Source: an uncultured Ruminiclostridium sp.
GTDB taxonomy: Bacteria > Bacillota > Clostridia > Oscillospirales > Ruminococcaceae
NCBI GenBank assembly: GCA_947627695.1
Contig: CANQXF010000015.1
Span: forward strand, 1 to 57,270
DNA length: 57,270 bases
Direction: 5' to 3'
The notes under the pieces were generated by a model that was not told the DNA's origin, did no database searches, and saw only the letters and a list, made by a program, of their open reading frames with translations. Every line of letters starts with the position of its first letter. Position 1 is the first letter of the stretch. Made by a program: the position numbers and the translations under genes. Positions 44,619-52,806 of the stretch are shown piece after piece.

Positions 44619-47000
44619 TTACATCTCTATCAGAACATCATTCACATCTTCCAGAATATCCGCCTTGATAAGAATACCGTCCAGCTTCTTTCCGTTGACT
44701 GTAACTGACTTAACTCCGTGCTGACTGCCGTCAGGATTTTTAACGGTAACGTTCAGCTTCTTTCCTCTGAAATTCTTTTCCATAGTGAATTCTTTCCATG
44801 AGGAGGGAATTGACGGGTCGATAACGATGCCTTCCGTGTTGGGATTAAGACCCAGGATACCCTCGGTCGTTCCCACCATAACGGTGGACGCAGTACCTGT
44901 CAGCCAGTGAACGTGAGCTCTTCCTGCGAAAGGACTGTCCTTGCCCTCAACGAACTGCCCGTAAACGTACGGCTCAAGCACTCTGTGCTCCGCATTGTCG
45001 TTATACGTTGCAGGAGCAGCTTCTGTCCAGTATTTGTACGCTCTGTCGCCGTGACCCAGCTTTGCCTCCGCCAGTATCAGCCAGCCCTGGGGCTGAGAGA
45101 AGATACCCGCGTTTTCCTTGGTGCAGGCGTTGAAGCACTGCATAAGCGCCCCGTCAAAGCCGTGCTCAAAGTAAGGAGGATACATTACCATAGCGCCGTA
45201 AGGAGTGTTCAGCTCACGCTCAACGCTGTCCATAGCCTTTTCGCCCTGTTCCTTTGACGCAAAGCCTGAAATTACCGACCAGGACTGAGGATTGAGCCAC
45301 ATCGAAGCCTCGGGATCGGTGCGCTGACCGATAACGGTGCCGTCCTCCTTATAGCCTCTTATCCACCTGTCCTCATTCCAGCAGCCCGCCAGAATTTCGT
45401 CCAGCTTAGCCTTTATCTCGTCAAGATACTTGATATATTCCGTATCGTTCTTCTCAACAGCGTAAGTCCTCAGAATCTTTACAGCGTAAACCAGCTGGAA
45501 TGCAACGAAGGTGGATTCGCCCTTCTTGCCAAGTCTCAGGCAGTCGTTCCAGTCCGCGTGCAGACCTGCGGGCATACCGTGATTGCCCAGATTGTTCATC
45601 GAGAAGTCGATAGCTCTCTTCAGGTGGTCGTAAACCGTGCCCTTTTCGCCGTTGTTTGCGTAATATACCTCTTCATCAAGGAACGCGCTGTTTCCGCTTT
45701 CGGAAATGTACTTGTAAACGGTGGGGAACAGCCACAAAGCGTCGTCCGCACGGTATGAGGGGTGACCTGTTTCCTTTACATATTCGGGATCGTCAGGAGT
45801 ATTTTCCTGTCCCGCCTTATGAGTATATTTTACCAGCGGCAAACCTGCGCCGTTTGTTACCTGCGCCGACAGCATAAACTTTATCTGCTCATAAGCCATT
45901 TCAGGAGCAAGGTGGATTATACCCTGAATATCCTGTACCGTATCGCGGTAGCCGTAGCCGTTTCTCAGTCCGCAGTACTGGAAGGACGCCGCTCTCGACC
46001 AGATAAAGGTGATAAAGCAGTTGTAGGCGTTCCACACGTTCACCATATTGTTGAAGTTTTCGTCGGGAGTGTGTACCTGCAAATTGTTCAGCTTGCTGTG
46101 CCAGTAATTTTTCAGCTCTGTCAGCTCTTTTTCCACCTGACCTGCGTCCTCGTACTTAGCGATTATTTCCTTGGCAATATTTTCAGGGCGCTGACCCATA
46201 ATGTAGGTTATATTCCTGCTTTCGCCCGGCTGAAGAACAATATCGCTCTGCAAAGCGCCGCAGGAGTTGGTGTTGTAGTTAAGGTTGCCCTTTAAGCCTT
46301 CCTCGATACCTTTAGGATTTGCATATCCTCTGTAAGCCCCCACAAAAGCGTCCCTGTCGCCGCAGTAAGCGGAAACTTCCGCCCCAGCAACGCCGAGAAA
46401 ACGCTCGTTATCGGGATTTCTGAACACTTCGTTCTGCTTTTGCTGAATGAAGTTGCCCTTGAAATAAGTCCTTGTGATGAACAGCGTGTATTGCAGATTT
46501 ACCTGATCCTGCTCATAGTTATTGTCGTTTACAAATTCGCAGTAGCCAGTAACTGACAGCTTGCGGAGCTTTGTATCGTTGTTTGTTATCTTCGCCGCCC
46601 AAACCTCATAGGTGGCGTCCTTGGGAACGTAGTAGGTCACCTCGGACTTTATATTCTTGTACTCTGAGGTGATAACGGAATAAGCCGTACCGTGGCGGCA
46701 CTCGCTCTTGTACTGATCCAGCGGCTTGCACACGGGGGACCAGGAAGCGGACCAGAAGTCCCCGTCCTCATTGTCCTTTATGTAGACGTATCTGCCCGGC
46801 TGATCGTTGGGAACGCTGTTGAAGCGGTAACGGATAACACGACCGTTTGCACCCGATTTAACGAAGCTGTAACCGCCTGCGTTGTTTGAAATGATAGCGC
46901 CGTATTCGGGAGAGCCGAGGTAATTCGCCCAAGCCGAAGGCGTGTCGGGACGGGTGATGACGTATTCCCGATTTTTTTCGTCAAAATGACCGTAATTCAT
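44619..47000 (-). CDS. GH94 disaccharide phosphorylase (cellobiose/chitobiose class)
   Basis: 793 residues, cytoplasmic, normal GH94 length. The N-terminus (REYVITRPDTP, YLGSPEYGAIISNNAGGYSF), the GYRDTVQD motif and ADWNDC (Asp483/Asp486, around the general acid) define the family, which splits beta-linked disaccharides with phosphate to a sugar 1-phosphate and a sugar. Several segments (YGYRDTVQDIQGIIH, DDALWLFPTVYKY) look closer to N,N'-diacetylchitobiose phosphorylase than to cellobiose phosphorylase as I recall them, so the substrate is open. The start has AAGGAAGG 9 bases upstream. A perfect inverted repeat lies upstream of the promoter. Confidence 0.85.
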   Translation of the reverse strand: MNYGHFDEKNREYVITRPDTPSAWANYLGSPEYGAIISNNAGGYSFVKSGANGRVIRYRFNSVPNDQPGRYVYIKDNEDGDFWSASWSPVCKPLDQYKSECRHGTAYSVITSEYKNIKSEVTYYVPKDATYEVWAAKITNNDTKLRKLSVTGYCEFVNDNNYEQDQVNLQYTLFITRTYFKGNFIQQKQNEVFRNPDNERFLGVAGAEVSAYCGDRDAFVGAYRGYANPKGIEEGLKGNLNYNTNSCGALQSDIVLQPGESRNITYIMGQRPENIAKEIIAKYEDAGQVEKELTELKNYWHSKLNNLQVHTPDENFNNMVNVWNAYNCFITFIWSRAASFQYCGLRNGYGYRDTVQDIQGIIHLAPEMAYEQIKFMLSAQVTNGAGLPLVKYTHKAGQENTPDDPEYVKETGHPSYRADDALWLFPTVYKYISESGNSAFLDEEVYYANNGEKGTVYDHLKRAIDFSMNNLGNHGMPAGLHADWNDCLRLGKKGESTFVAFQLVYAVKILRTYAVEKNDTEYIKYLDEIKAKLDEILAGCWNEDRWIRGYKEDGTVIGQRTDPEASMWLNPQSWSVISGFASKEQGEKAMDSVERELNTPYGAMVMYPPYFEHGFDGALMQCFNACTKENAGIFSQPQGWLILAEAKLGHGDRAYKYWTEAAPATYNDNAEHRVLEPYVYGQFVEGKDSPFAGRAHVHWLTGTASTVMVGTTEGILGLNPNTEGIVIDPSIPSSWKEFTMEKNFRGKKLNVTVKNPDGSQHGVKSVTVNGKKLDGILIKADILEDVNDVLIEM

Positions 47001-47069
47001 ACTGCTGACCTTCCTTTTTAAATTATTTTGAATATTGATTGCGCTTTGCAAAAATTACCTGTTACTCTA

Positions 47070-47098
47070 ATTATAACAATAAAACCTTTTAAGCACAA
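47070..47098 (-). promoter_or_regulatory. Promoter of the GH94 gene
   Basis: On the minus strand TTGTGC (47093-47098), 17 bp, TATAAT (47070-47075). Confidence 0.7.
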
Positions 47099-47132
47099 GG
47101 GCGGTATTTTTAACAAATAATTTTGCAAAAAT

Positions 47133-47149
47133 TTGTACAGGTTGTACAA
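47133..47149. promoter_or_regulatory. Operator-like inverted repeat TTGTACA-GGT-TGTACAA
   Basis: Perfect 7-bp arms with a 3-bp spacer, 35 bp upstream of the -35 box of the GH94 gene and 37 bp upstream of the -35 box of the divergent GNAT gene. Position upstream of both promoters suits an activator or a looping repressor; the regulator is not in the window. Confidence 0.5.
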
Positions 47150-47185
47150 CACATAAAAATCCTCACTTTCCGTTTTGGTTCAGTA

Positions 47186-47214
47186 TTGCATTAAAGGGGA
47201 AATTATGTTATAAT
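47186..47214 (+). promoter_or_regulatory. Promoter of the GNAT gene
   Basis: TTGCAT (47186-47191), 17 bp, TATAAT (47209-47214), 31 bases before the start codon. Confidence 0.72.
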
Positions 47215-47245
47215 TTATATAAATATTTACACAAAGGAAAAGCAG

Positions 47246-47695
47246 ATGTTAACTATTACACCCCTCACCAAGGACAGCAAATACTGGAACGAAACTATCA
47301 TTTTCGCTGAGCATTGCTCATGGTCGGCAGGACCCTTTCTTGCGGACAAAATGCGCAAAAACGATTTTCTCGAATGGGAACGTGTTTTCGCCGCGCTGGA
47401 GGACGAAAAACCGATAGGTTACTGCACCTTTTGCAAAAATGACGAATTGCCTGAAAAATACGGTCTTTATCCCTTTATAGGATTTGTTTTCGTGGACGAA
47501 GAACACCGTGGGCACAGAGTTTCCGAAAAGCTGATAAAAAGCGCCATTGTCTATGCAAAAGATCTGGGCTTTGACTGCATTTATATTATGAGTGGAGAAA
47601 AAGGGCTGTACGAAAAATACGGCTTTGAAAAGATAGGGGATTACGAAACGATTTTCGGCACGGTGGACCAGCTGTTTAAAATGGAAATAAAATAA
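47246..47695 (+). CDS. GNAT family N-acetyltransferase
   Basis: 149 residues. The acetyl-CoA-binding core is FIGFVFVDEEHRGHRVSEKLI (a variant of the usual RGxGxG, with the first glycine of the loop retained), followed by the C-terminal YIMSGEKGLYEKYGFEKIGDYE motif. The acceptor is unknown; small molecules or protein N-termini are possible. AAAGGAAA lies about 8 bases before the ATG. Divergent from the GH94 gene across a shared regulatory region. Confidence 0.82.
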   Translation: MLTITPLTKDSKYWNETIIFAEHCSWSAGPFLADKMRKNDFLEWERVFAALEDEKPIGYCTFCKNDELPEKYGLYPFIGFVFVDEEHRGHRVSEKLIKSAIVYAKDLGFDCIYIMSGEKGLYEKYGFEKIGDYETIFGTVDQLFKMEIK

Positions 47696-47789
47696 CAGCG
47701 ATTTTAATAAATTTTAAAAAGAAAAAGTAAAATGACCGTTTCTGATTTATCAAACACTATATTAAATTATAAAAAACGAGGTACATAAA

Positions 47790-48191
47790 ATGCAAACAGG
47801 CATAAAACACAAGCTCACCAAAACCGTCGCTGAAAGCGACCTTGCCACCTCCTACACCAGCGGCACGCTCCCCGTTTTCGCCACTCCCGCAATGATAGCC
47901 CTTATGGAAAGCACCGCAATGTACAGCGTAATGCCCTATCTTGCTGAGGACGAGGCAACGGTGGGAGCCGCCCTTGACGTAAAGCACCTGAGCGCCACAC
48001 CCTGCGGCTGTGAGGTATACTGCGAAAGCGAGCTTATCGAGATCGACGGCAGAAAGCTCACTTTCAAAGTGACCGCCTACGACAGCAAAGGCGTTATCGG
48101 CGACGGAACGCACGTCCGTTTCATAGTGAAAAGCGAAAAATTTCTTGCGAAAGCAAATGAAAAACTTATAAGATCAGGAGAAGAACAATGA
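47790..48191 (+). CDS. Hotdog-fold thioesterase, FlK-like
   Basis: 133 residues. The pattern VFATPAMIALMESTAM, then TVGAALDVKHLSATP, then VTAYDSKGVIGDGTHVRFIV fits the thioesterase family of fluoroacetyl-CoA thioesterase (FlK), with Thr, Glu and His catalytic positions (Thr32 region, Glu in MEST, His in KHLSAT or GTHVR). The substrate is some acyl-CoA, not identified. GAGG is about 9 bases before the ATG. It overlaps the next gene by four bases (ATGA). Confidence 0.78.
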   Translation: MQTGIKHKLTKTVAESDLATSYTSGTLPVFATPAMIALMESTAMYSVMPYLAEDEATVGAALDVKHLSATPCGCEVYCESELIEIDGRKLTFKVTAYDSKGVIGDGTHVRFIVKSEKFLAKANEKLIRSGEEQ

Positions 48192-48997
48192 AAACCAAAA
48201 CGTTATATCTCAACAACGAAAAAACCGCCTACGTCAAGGCATATCTCCTTGATATGGTGGAATCCGTGCCTTTCGGCAAAAGCCGTCCCGCCATACTCAT
48301 TATGCCCGGCGGCGGATATGAATACTGCTCCGACCGTGAGGGAGAGCCTATCGCTATGCATTATCTTGCGGAGGGCTACAACGCTTTCGTGCTTTATTAC
48401 ACCTGCAACAAAAAATACCCTGCCGCTTTCACCAACGCCGCCTATGCGCTTTACAAAATCAGAGCGAGAGCAGAGGAATTCGGCATAAACAAGGATAAGA
48501 TAGCGGTATGGGGAGCCAGCGCAGGCGCTCACCTTGCAGGCTGCCTTGCCACTATGTGGAACGACAGCGGCATACTTAACGCCTTGGGCTGCGAGCCCCA
48601 GGACATTCGCCCCAACGCCGCAATCCTCAGCTACCCCGTTATAAGCGGCATAACCTCCCCTCATCAGGGCAGCTTTAACGTGCTTCTTGGCGAAAATCCC
48701 TCCTCCTCCGCAGTATCAAGGCTCTCCCTTGAAAACAGGGTAACTCCCAGAACTCCTCCCTGCTTCGTCTGGTGTACCGCAAACGACGACTGTGTTTCGG
48801 CACACAACAGCCTTGTTTTCGCAAAAGCGTGCGTTTCCAACAAGGTCCCCTGCGAGCTGCATATGTTTGACGAAGGACCTCACGGACTTTCCGACTGCTC
48901 CAAAAATACAGGCTGGAACGAGTATTTTTACAACGACAACTGCAAACAATGGATAAAGATGTCGATAAAATTCCTTGAAAAATATATGGACATCTGA
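48188..48997 (+). CDS. Alpha/beta hydrolase, acetyl-xylan esterase-like
   Basis: 269 residues, no signal peptide. The oxyanion segment IMPGGGYEYCS, the nucleophile elbow WGASAGAH (Ser), the Asp in TANDDCV and the His in EGPHGLSD form a complete catalytic set, typical of the BD-FAE/Axe family that removes acetyl or feruloyl groups from sugars. Being cytoplasmic it would act on imported acetylated oligosaccharides. Coupled to the thioesterase by ATGA. Confidence 0.82.
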   Translation: MKTKTLYLNNEKTAYVKAYLLDMVESVPFGKSRPAILIMPGGGYEYCSDREGEPIAMHYLAEGYNAFVLYYTCNKKYPAAFTNAAYALYKIRARAEEFGINKDKIAVWGASAGAHLAGCLATMWNDSGILNALGCEPQDIRPNAAILSYPVISGITSPHQGSFNVLLGENPSSSAVSRLSLENRVTPRTPPCFVWCTANDDCVSAHNSLVFAKACVSNKVPCELHMFDEGPHGLSDCSKNTGWNEYFYNDNCKQWIKMSIKFLEKYMDI

Positions 48998-49005
48998 GGA
49001 TAGAA

Positions 49006-49371
49006 ATGATCGTAAGAACAAAATACAAGCGCTGGCAGTTCGTTATGGAATGGGTAACGCTGGGACTTTACGTCGCATGGTTCGTGGCGGGGCTTATCCT
49101 GCTGAACTTTTTCTGTGATTATCAGCACGAGATATTCAAGCGCAATCTCCTGCTCATCAGCTTTCTTATGGACGCTATGGGCTACCTGGGATTTACCTAC
49201 ATCAGCTTTCTCCCCCACAATAACGGACTTATCAAGACCGAACGCTATATCAAAGGCACAAAGGAATTTCAGTACCGCAGGGAAAGCGCTCTGCGCTCCG
49301 CCGCACTCATCGGAAAAACGGCGTTTATCCTGCTTACCGCCTTTGTGGGCTTATCTCAATATATTTTTTAG
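49006..49371 (+). CDS. Small three-helix membrane protein
   Basis: 121 residues with three hydrophobic segments (about 13-35, 48-70, 98-118) and a basic loop between the second and third (TERYIKGTKEFQYRRE). No family recognised. TGAGGATAG precedes the ATG closely. It sits 8 bases after the esterase gene and 20 bases before lysA, so it is in the same transcript. Confidence 0.65.
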   Translation: MIVRTKYKRWQFVMEWVTLGLYVAWFVAGLILLNFFCDYQHEIFKRNLLLISFLMDAMGYLGFTYISFLPHNNGLIKTERYIKGTKEFQYRRESALRSAALIGKTAFILLTAFVGLSQYIF

Positions 49372-49391
49372 AGCAGCGAAAGGAACGACCA

Positions 49392-50657
49392 ATGAACAAG
49401 ACCCCATTCATCACCAAGGAAAAGATAGAGGAAATAACGAAAACCATTCCCACCCCCTTTCACGTTTATGACGAGCAGGGAATAAGGGAAAACGCCCGCA
49501 GATTAAAGCAGGCGTTTTCGTGGAACAAGGGCTTTCGTGAATATTTTGCCGTGAAAGCCACCCCCAACCCCTTTATAATGGAAATTCTTGCGGAGGAGGG
49601 CTGCGGCTTTGATTGCTCCTCCTATACTGAGCTTATGCTCTCCGACAGAGTGGGCGCAAAGGGAAACGACATAATGTTCAGCTCCAACGCCACACCCGAC
49701 GAGGATTTTCTCCTTGCAAGAAAGCTGAACGCACAGATAAATCTTGACGATTTCACCCATATTCAGATACTTGACGACCTTTGCGGCATACCCGAAACGA
49801 TAAGCTGCCGCTACAATCCCGGCGGCGAGTTCAAAACCACTGAAACAGGGAACGTAATGGACACGCCCCGCGACGCAAAGTACGGATTTACCCACGACCA
49901 GCTTATCGAGGGATATAAAATACTGAAAGAAAAGGGCGCAAAGCGCTTCGGTATGCACGCCTTTCTTGCCAGCAACACCCTCACCAACGATTATTACCCC
50001 GTCCTTGCGGAAATAATGTTCAAAACTGCGGTTGAAATAAAGGAAAAAACAGGCGTTTCCCTCAGCTTTATCAACCTTTCGGGCGGCGTGGGAATTGCCT
50101 ACCGTCCCGACCAGACCCCCAACGACATCGCTGTTATCGGAAAGAAAGTCGAAGAGGTCTACAACAAGGTATTAGTCCCCGCAGGACTTGGCGAAGTGGC
50201 AATTTTCACCGAGCTTGGCAGATTTATGCTCGCCCCTTACGGACATCTTGTAGCAAAGGCTATCCGTGAAAAGCACATCTACAAGGAATACATCGGTCTT
50301 GATGCCTGCGCCGCCAACCTTATGCGCCCCGCCATCTACGGCGCATATCATCATATAACTGTTGCAGGCAAGGAAAACGCTCCCTGCGACCATAAGTACG
50401 ACGTAACAGGCGGCTTGTGCGAGAACTGCGACAAATTCGCCGTTGACAGAATGTTGCCCAAAATCGAAATGGGCGATTACATAATAATCCACGATACAGG
50501 CGCTCACGGCTTTTCCATGGGCTACAACTACAACGGCAAGCTGAGAAGCGCAGAGGTGCTGTTAAAGCCCGACGGCAGTTTTAAGCTGATACGCCGTGCC
50601 GAAACGCCCTCCGACTATTTCGCCACCTTTGATTTCACAGAAAAATATAAATTCTGA
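49392..50657 (+). CDS. lysA: Diaminopimelate decarboxylase
   Basis: 421 residues, fold type III PLP enzyme. Lys55 in YFAVKATPNP binds PLP; the segment LSGGVGIAYRP binds the phosphate, and the C-terminal motifs CENCDKFAVDRMLP and HDTGAHGFSMGYNYNG carry the Cys and Tyr residues of the second subunit face. It makes L-lysine from meso-diaminopimelate. AAAGGAA is 8 bases before the ATG. Last gene of the run starting with the thioesterase. Confidence 0.92.
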   Translation: MNKTPFITKEKIEEITKTIPTPFHVYDEQGIRENARRLKQAFSWNKGFREYFAVKATPNPFIMEILAEEGCGFDCSSYTELMLSDRVGAKGNDIMFSSNATPDEDFLLARKLNAQINLDDFTHIQILDDLCGIPETISCRYNPGGEFKTTETGNVMDTPRDAKYGFTHDQLIEGYKILKEKGAKRFGMHAFLASNTLTNDYYPVLAEIMFKTAVEIKEKTGVSLSFINLSGGVGIAYRPDQTPNDIAVIGKKVEEVYNKVLVPAGLGEVAIFTELGRFMLAPYGHLVAKAIREKHIYKEYIGLDACAANLMRPAIYGAYHHITVAGKENAPCDHKYDVTGGLCENCDKFAVDRMLPKIEMGDYIIIHDTGAHGFSMGYNYNGKLRSAEVLLKPDGSFKLIRRAETPSDYFATFDFTEKYKF

Positions 50658-50734
50658 CATCAAAGCGGCAAAATACTCTGTTATTTTAAAGCGAACACGA
50701 CATATAGTCACATTTTTATAATTGATTTACAGAG

Positions 50735-50879
50735 CGAAAAAAACACGCTCCCGTAAATTGGGAGCATGTTGAGTCCAGCGTCACGCTGTCACAATTGCTT
50801 TACGAAACGGTTTTTAGGCGAGAAACAAAAAAACACGCTCCCGTAAATTGGGAGCGTATTGGGTCCAGCGTCACGCTGG
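50735..50879 (-). repeat. Tandem duplication of a tRNA terminator region
   Basis: About 54 bases at 50735-50788 recur at 50825-50879 with a 90-base offset. Each copy holds two hairpins: ACGCTCCC/GGGAGCGT and CCAGCG/CGCTGG. The right copy is immediately after the tRNA-Ser gene and is intact. The left copy has a base change in the long stem (GGGAGCAT) and a shortened second hairpin, so it is decaying. Confidence 0.75.
50826..50857 (-). terminator. Terminator of the tRNA-Ser operon
   Basis: Read on the minus strand: ACGCTCCC/GGGAGCGT stem (50835-50842 with 50850-50857), then a run of seven T. Confidence 0.82.
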
Positions 50880-50969
50880 TGGCGGAGAACAAGGGATTCG
50901 AACCCTCGCGCCGGTTTCCCGACCTACTCCCTTAGCAGGGGAGCCCCTTCACCACTTGGGTAATTCTCC
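50880..50969 (-). tRNA. tRNA-Ser (anticodon GCU)
   Basis: 90 bases, type II tRNA with a long variable arm (GTCGGGAAACCGGC type). Acceptor stem GGAGAAT pairs with GTTCTCC, T-loop GGTTCGAATCC, anticodon loop CTGCTAA, encoded 3' CCA. It reads AGC and AGU codons. Second of two serine tRNAs in one transcript, followed directly by the terminator hairpins. Confidence 0.93.
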
Positions 50970-51031
50970 ATAGTGCTAAAAATCCTGTATTTTATTTTGC
51001 GGTTAGTTTTTATAACATTTCCCCGAAGGGT

Positions 51032-51120
51032 TGGCGGAGAAGGTGGGATTCGAACCCACGGTCCCTTGCGGGATCACCGGTTTTCAAGACCGGCTCTTTA
51101 AACCACTCAGACACCTCTCC
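51032..51120 (-). tRNA. tRNA-Ser (anticodon UGA)
   Basis: 89 bases, type II tRNA with the anticodon loop CTTGAAA, a long variable arm (GATCCCGCAAGGGACC) and T-loop GGTTCGAATCC; the 3' CCA is encoded. It reads UCN codons. Its 5' end is about 14 bases downstream of the likely transcription start. Confidence 0.93.
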
Positions 51121-51140
51121 GGCTTTTGTACCGCCTGACA

Positions 51141-51169
51141 ATTATAGCACATCAGCGCAGATTTGTCAA
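51141..51169 (-). promoter_or_regulatory. Consensus promoter of the tRNA-Ser operon
   Basis: On the minus strand: perfect TTGACA (51164-51169), 17 bp including a TG extension, perfect TATAAT (51141-51146). This is the strongest promoter in the window, fitting stable-RNA transcription. Confidence 0.92.
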
Positions 51170-51291
51170 GGGCATTTTTGCTTTTTCTGAAAAAACCGCG
51201 ATTCCGCCTGATAACGGCGTTTTCCCGTCTCTATGCAGCACACCGGACCGTCAGATTCAGTGTGAAAATTAAGGAAAATTCTTAAAATATA

Positions 51292-51320
51292 TTGATTTTT
51301 CGAGAAAATAGATGTATTAT
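51292..51320 (+). promoter_or_regulatory. Promoter of the DUF896 gene
   Basis: TTGATT (51292-51297), 17 bp, TATTAT (51315-51320), about 75 bases before the coding region. Confidence 0.65.
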
Positions 51321-51391
51321 ATATGTAATATTATGTCCATATTCCTTGATATATGGCATAGAAATATTATGCCGATAACGTTCGGCGGGAG

Positions 51392-51607
51392 GTGAAAATT
51401 ACGGAGAAAGAAAAGATCCAAAGGATAAACTTTCTTGCCCGCAAAGCGAGAGAACAGGGACTTACCCCTGAGGAAAAAGCGGAGCAGGAAGCGCTGAGGA
51501 ACGAGTACCGCGAGGGCTTTCGCCGCAATTTTCTGATCCAGCTTGACAATACCGTATTCGTTGACGAAAACGGCTGTCGGCGTAAAATCACTGAAGGAAA
51601 GGATTGA
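51392..51607 (+). CDS. DUF896 (YnzC-type) protein
   Basis: 71 residues from a GTG. The motif KIQRINFLARKAREQGLTPEE and the following EALRNEYREGFRRNF identify the DUF896 family of small helical-hairpin proteins; the Bacillus member YnzC is SOS-associated but its role is unclear. The GTG at 51392 lies inside the ribosome binding site GGGAGGTGA (51387-51395), so the real start is probably the ATT at 51398 or the ACG at 51401, which are 5 and 8 bases after GGAGG. The gene overlaps the next by four bases. Confidence 0.8.
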   Translation: MKITEKEKIQRINFLARKAREQGLTPEEKAEQEALRNEYREGFRRNFLIQLDNTVFVDENGCRRKITEGKD

Positions 51608-52806
51608 TACGTTTGACATCATCATTTTGCAGGGCAATTGTTTCCTATTTGTCAGTCCTGAACGCGCGCTGCGCTCTTTACGATGACGAAATGAAGCCAC
51701 TATGGAACAGCTGCGGCGAATTTTTTGACAATTTTGATCTGAGCATTGTAACGCAGCGCTTTCCGATCAAAAAAGAGACCCATATCATAGTGGACGACGG
51801 CGGCACTCAGTCGGTGCTCAGCGTAGTTCCGGTGTACAGGAGCAAACGCCTTGTTACAGGCTACGCCCTGGTGCTCAGAGACAGCTATGACGTGCTGGGA
51901 CTTGTTAATCATACCTCCTTGAGTGAATTTATGGTTCAGCTTTTGCGTGAAGGTCAGGAATCACTGGGACACATCATCAGCGTCAACAAAACGATAGCGT
52001 CCGCTCTCTCCTCATCAAAAGCACATTCCGCCGAGGTGCAGCTGCTAGACTGCCAGTACGAGGACGCTCTTGCGCTTTACAACAGTATGTGTCACACAAT
52101 GGCGTATACCGAGTTAAAGACGGACGGACCCGTCACCATAAACAGCAATATCTCCGCTTTGCTGGGAACGATCTGCGCAGAGACCTCTCAGATCCTTTCC
52201 AAAACAAAACGCAAGCTGATAAAGAAGATAGATACCAAAAACTATTACGCCAAAATACGCTATCAGAATTTTATAATCGCATTTATGAGCCTTATGCGCT
52301 CACAGCTCATCATGTCCCCCGAGGGCGGGGATATATCGGTTTCCTCCCGCTGTACGGGCAACGTTTACAGCATAACGCTGAAGACTGATATCGACCCGTC
52401 GCTTTCCGACGACGTAGCATTGAAGTCCCGTTACGAGCGCGAGCTTGCCAGAAAGATAATCGTCAGCGACTGCGGTGGCGAGATAACCTTTACCGTCGAC
52501 GAGCAGTCGGTAGTCACGTTGATAAGGATGCCCATCATACGCAAGAACAGGGGAACGACGCTTAATCTGGAAAATGCCGAGTACCTTACAGGCGAGTATC
52601 AGCCTATAAGGACCTTCCTTTACGATATCATACAAAAGGAAAGCGGCGGCGCTTATTCCTCAAAGAAGGTCGCTTCAAAGCCCGCCTCCGAGAAAAAGGA
52701 GCGCTCTTCAAGATCAACGGCGAAAAAATCCGACGCAAAAAAACCGGCGGCAAAAAAAGCTCCCGCAAAAAGGGGAAGAGCCGCAGCAAATAAAAAGGCA
52801 AAATAA
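51604..52806 (+). CDS. Degenerate sensor-kinase-like protein with Lys/Ala-rich tail
   Basis: 400 residues, cytoplasmic. Residues about 1-105 resemble a PAS-type sensor, about 106-170 are helical and could be a dimerisation region, and about 170-320 look like a histidine-kinase ATPase without its G-boxes (the end GGEITFTVDEQSVVTLIRMP resembles the last strands). No GxGLGL and no clear HDLRTP-like phosphoacceptor are seen. The last 55 residues are repeats of K, A, S and P (AKKPAAKKAPAKRGRAAA), like bacterial histone H1-type tails. The TTG start overlaps the DUF896 stop; AAGGA lies 5 bases upstream. Function unknown; nucleic-acid binding by the tail is inference. Confidence 0.65.
   Translation: MIRLTSSFCRAIVSYLSVLNARCALYDDEMKPLWNSCGEFFDNFDLSIVTQRFPIKKETHIIVDDGGTQSVLSVVPVYRSKRLVTGYALVLRDSYDVLGLVNHTSLSEFMVQLLREGQESLGHIISVNKTIASALSSSKAHSAEVQLLDCQYEDALALYNSMCHTMAYTELKTDGPVTINSNISALLGTICAETSQILSKTKRKLIKKIDTKNYYAKIRYQNFIIAFMSLMRSQLIMSPEGGDISVSSRCTGNVYSITLKTDIDPSLSDDVALKSRYERELARKIIVSDCGGEITFTVDEQSVVTLIRMPIIRKNRGTTLNLENAEYLTGEYQPIRTFLYDIIQKESGGAYSSKKVASKPASEKKERSSRSTAKKSDAKKPAAKKAPAKRGRAAANKKAK

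Noticed and set aside
50785-50826. Remnant of a third tRNA between the duplicated terminators
   Set aside because: The 40-base stretch has no T-loop, anticodon loop or CCA that I can align to a tRNA, so a remnant cannot be supported from sequence alone.
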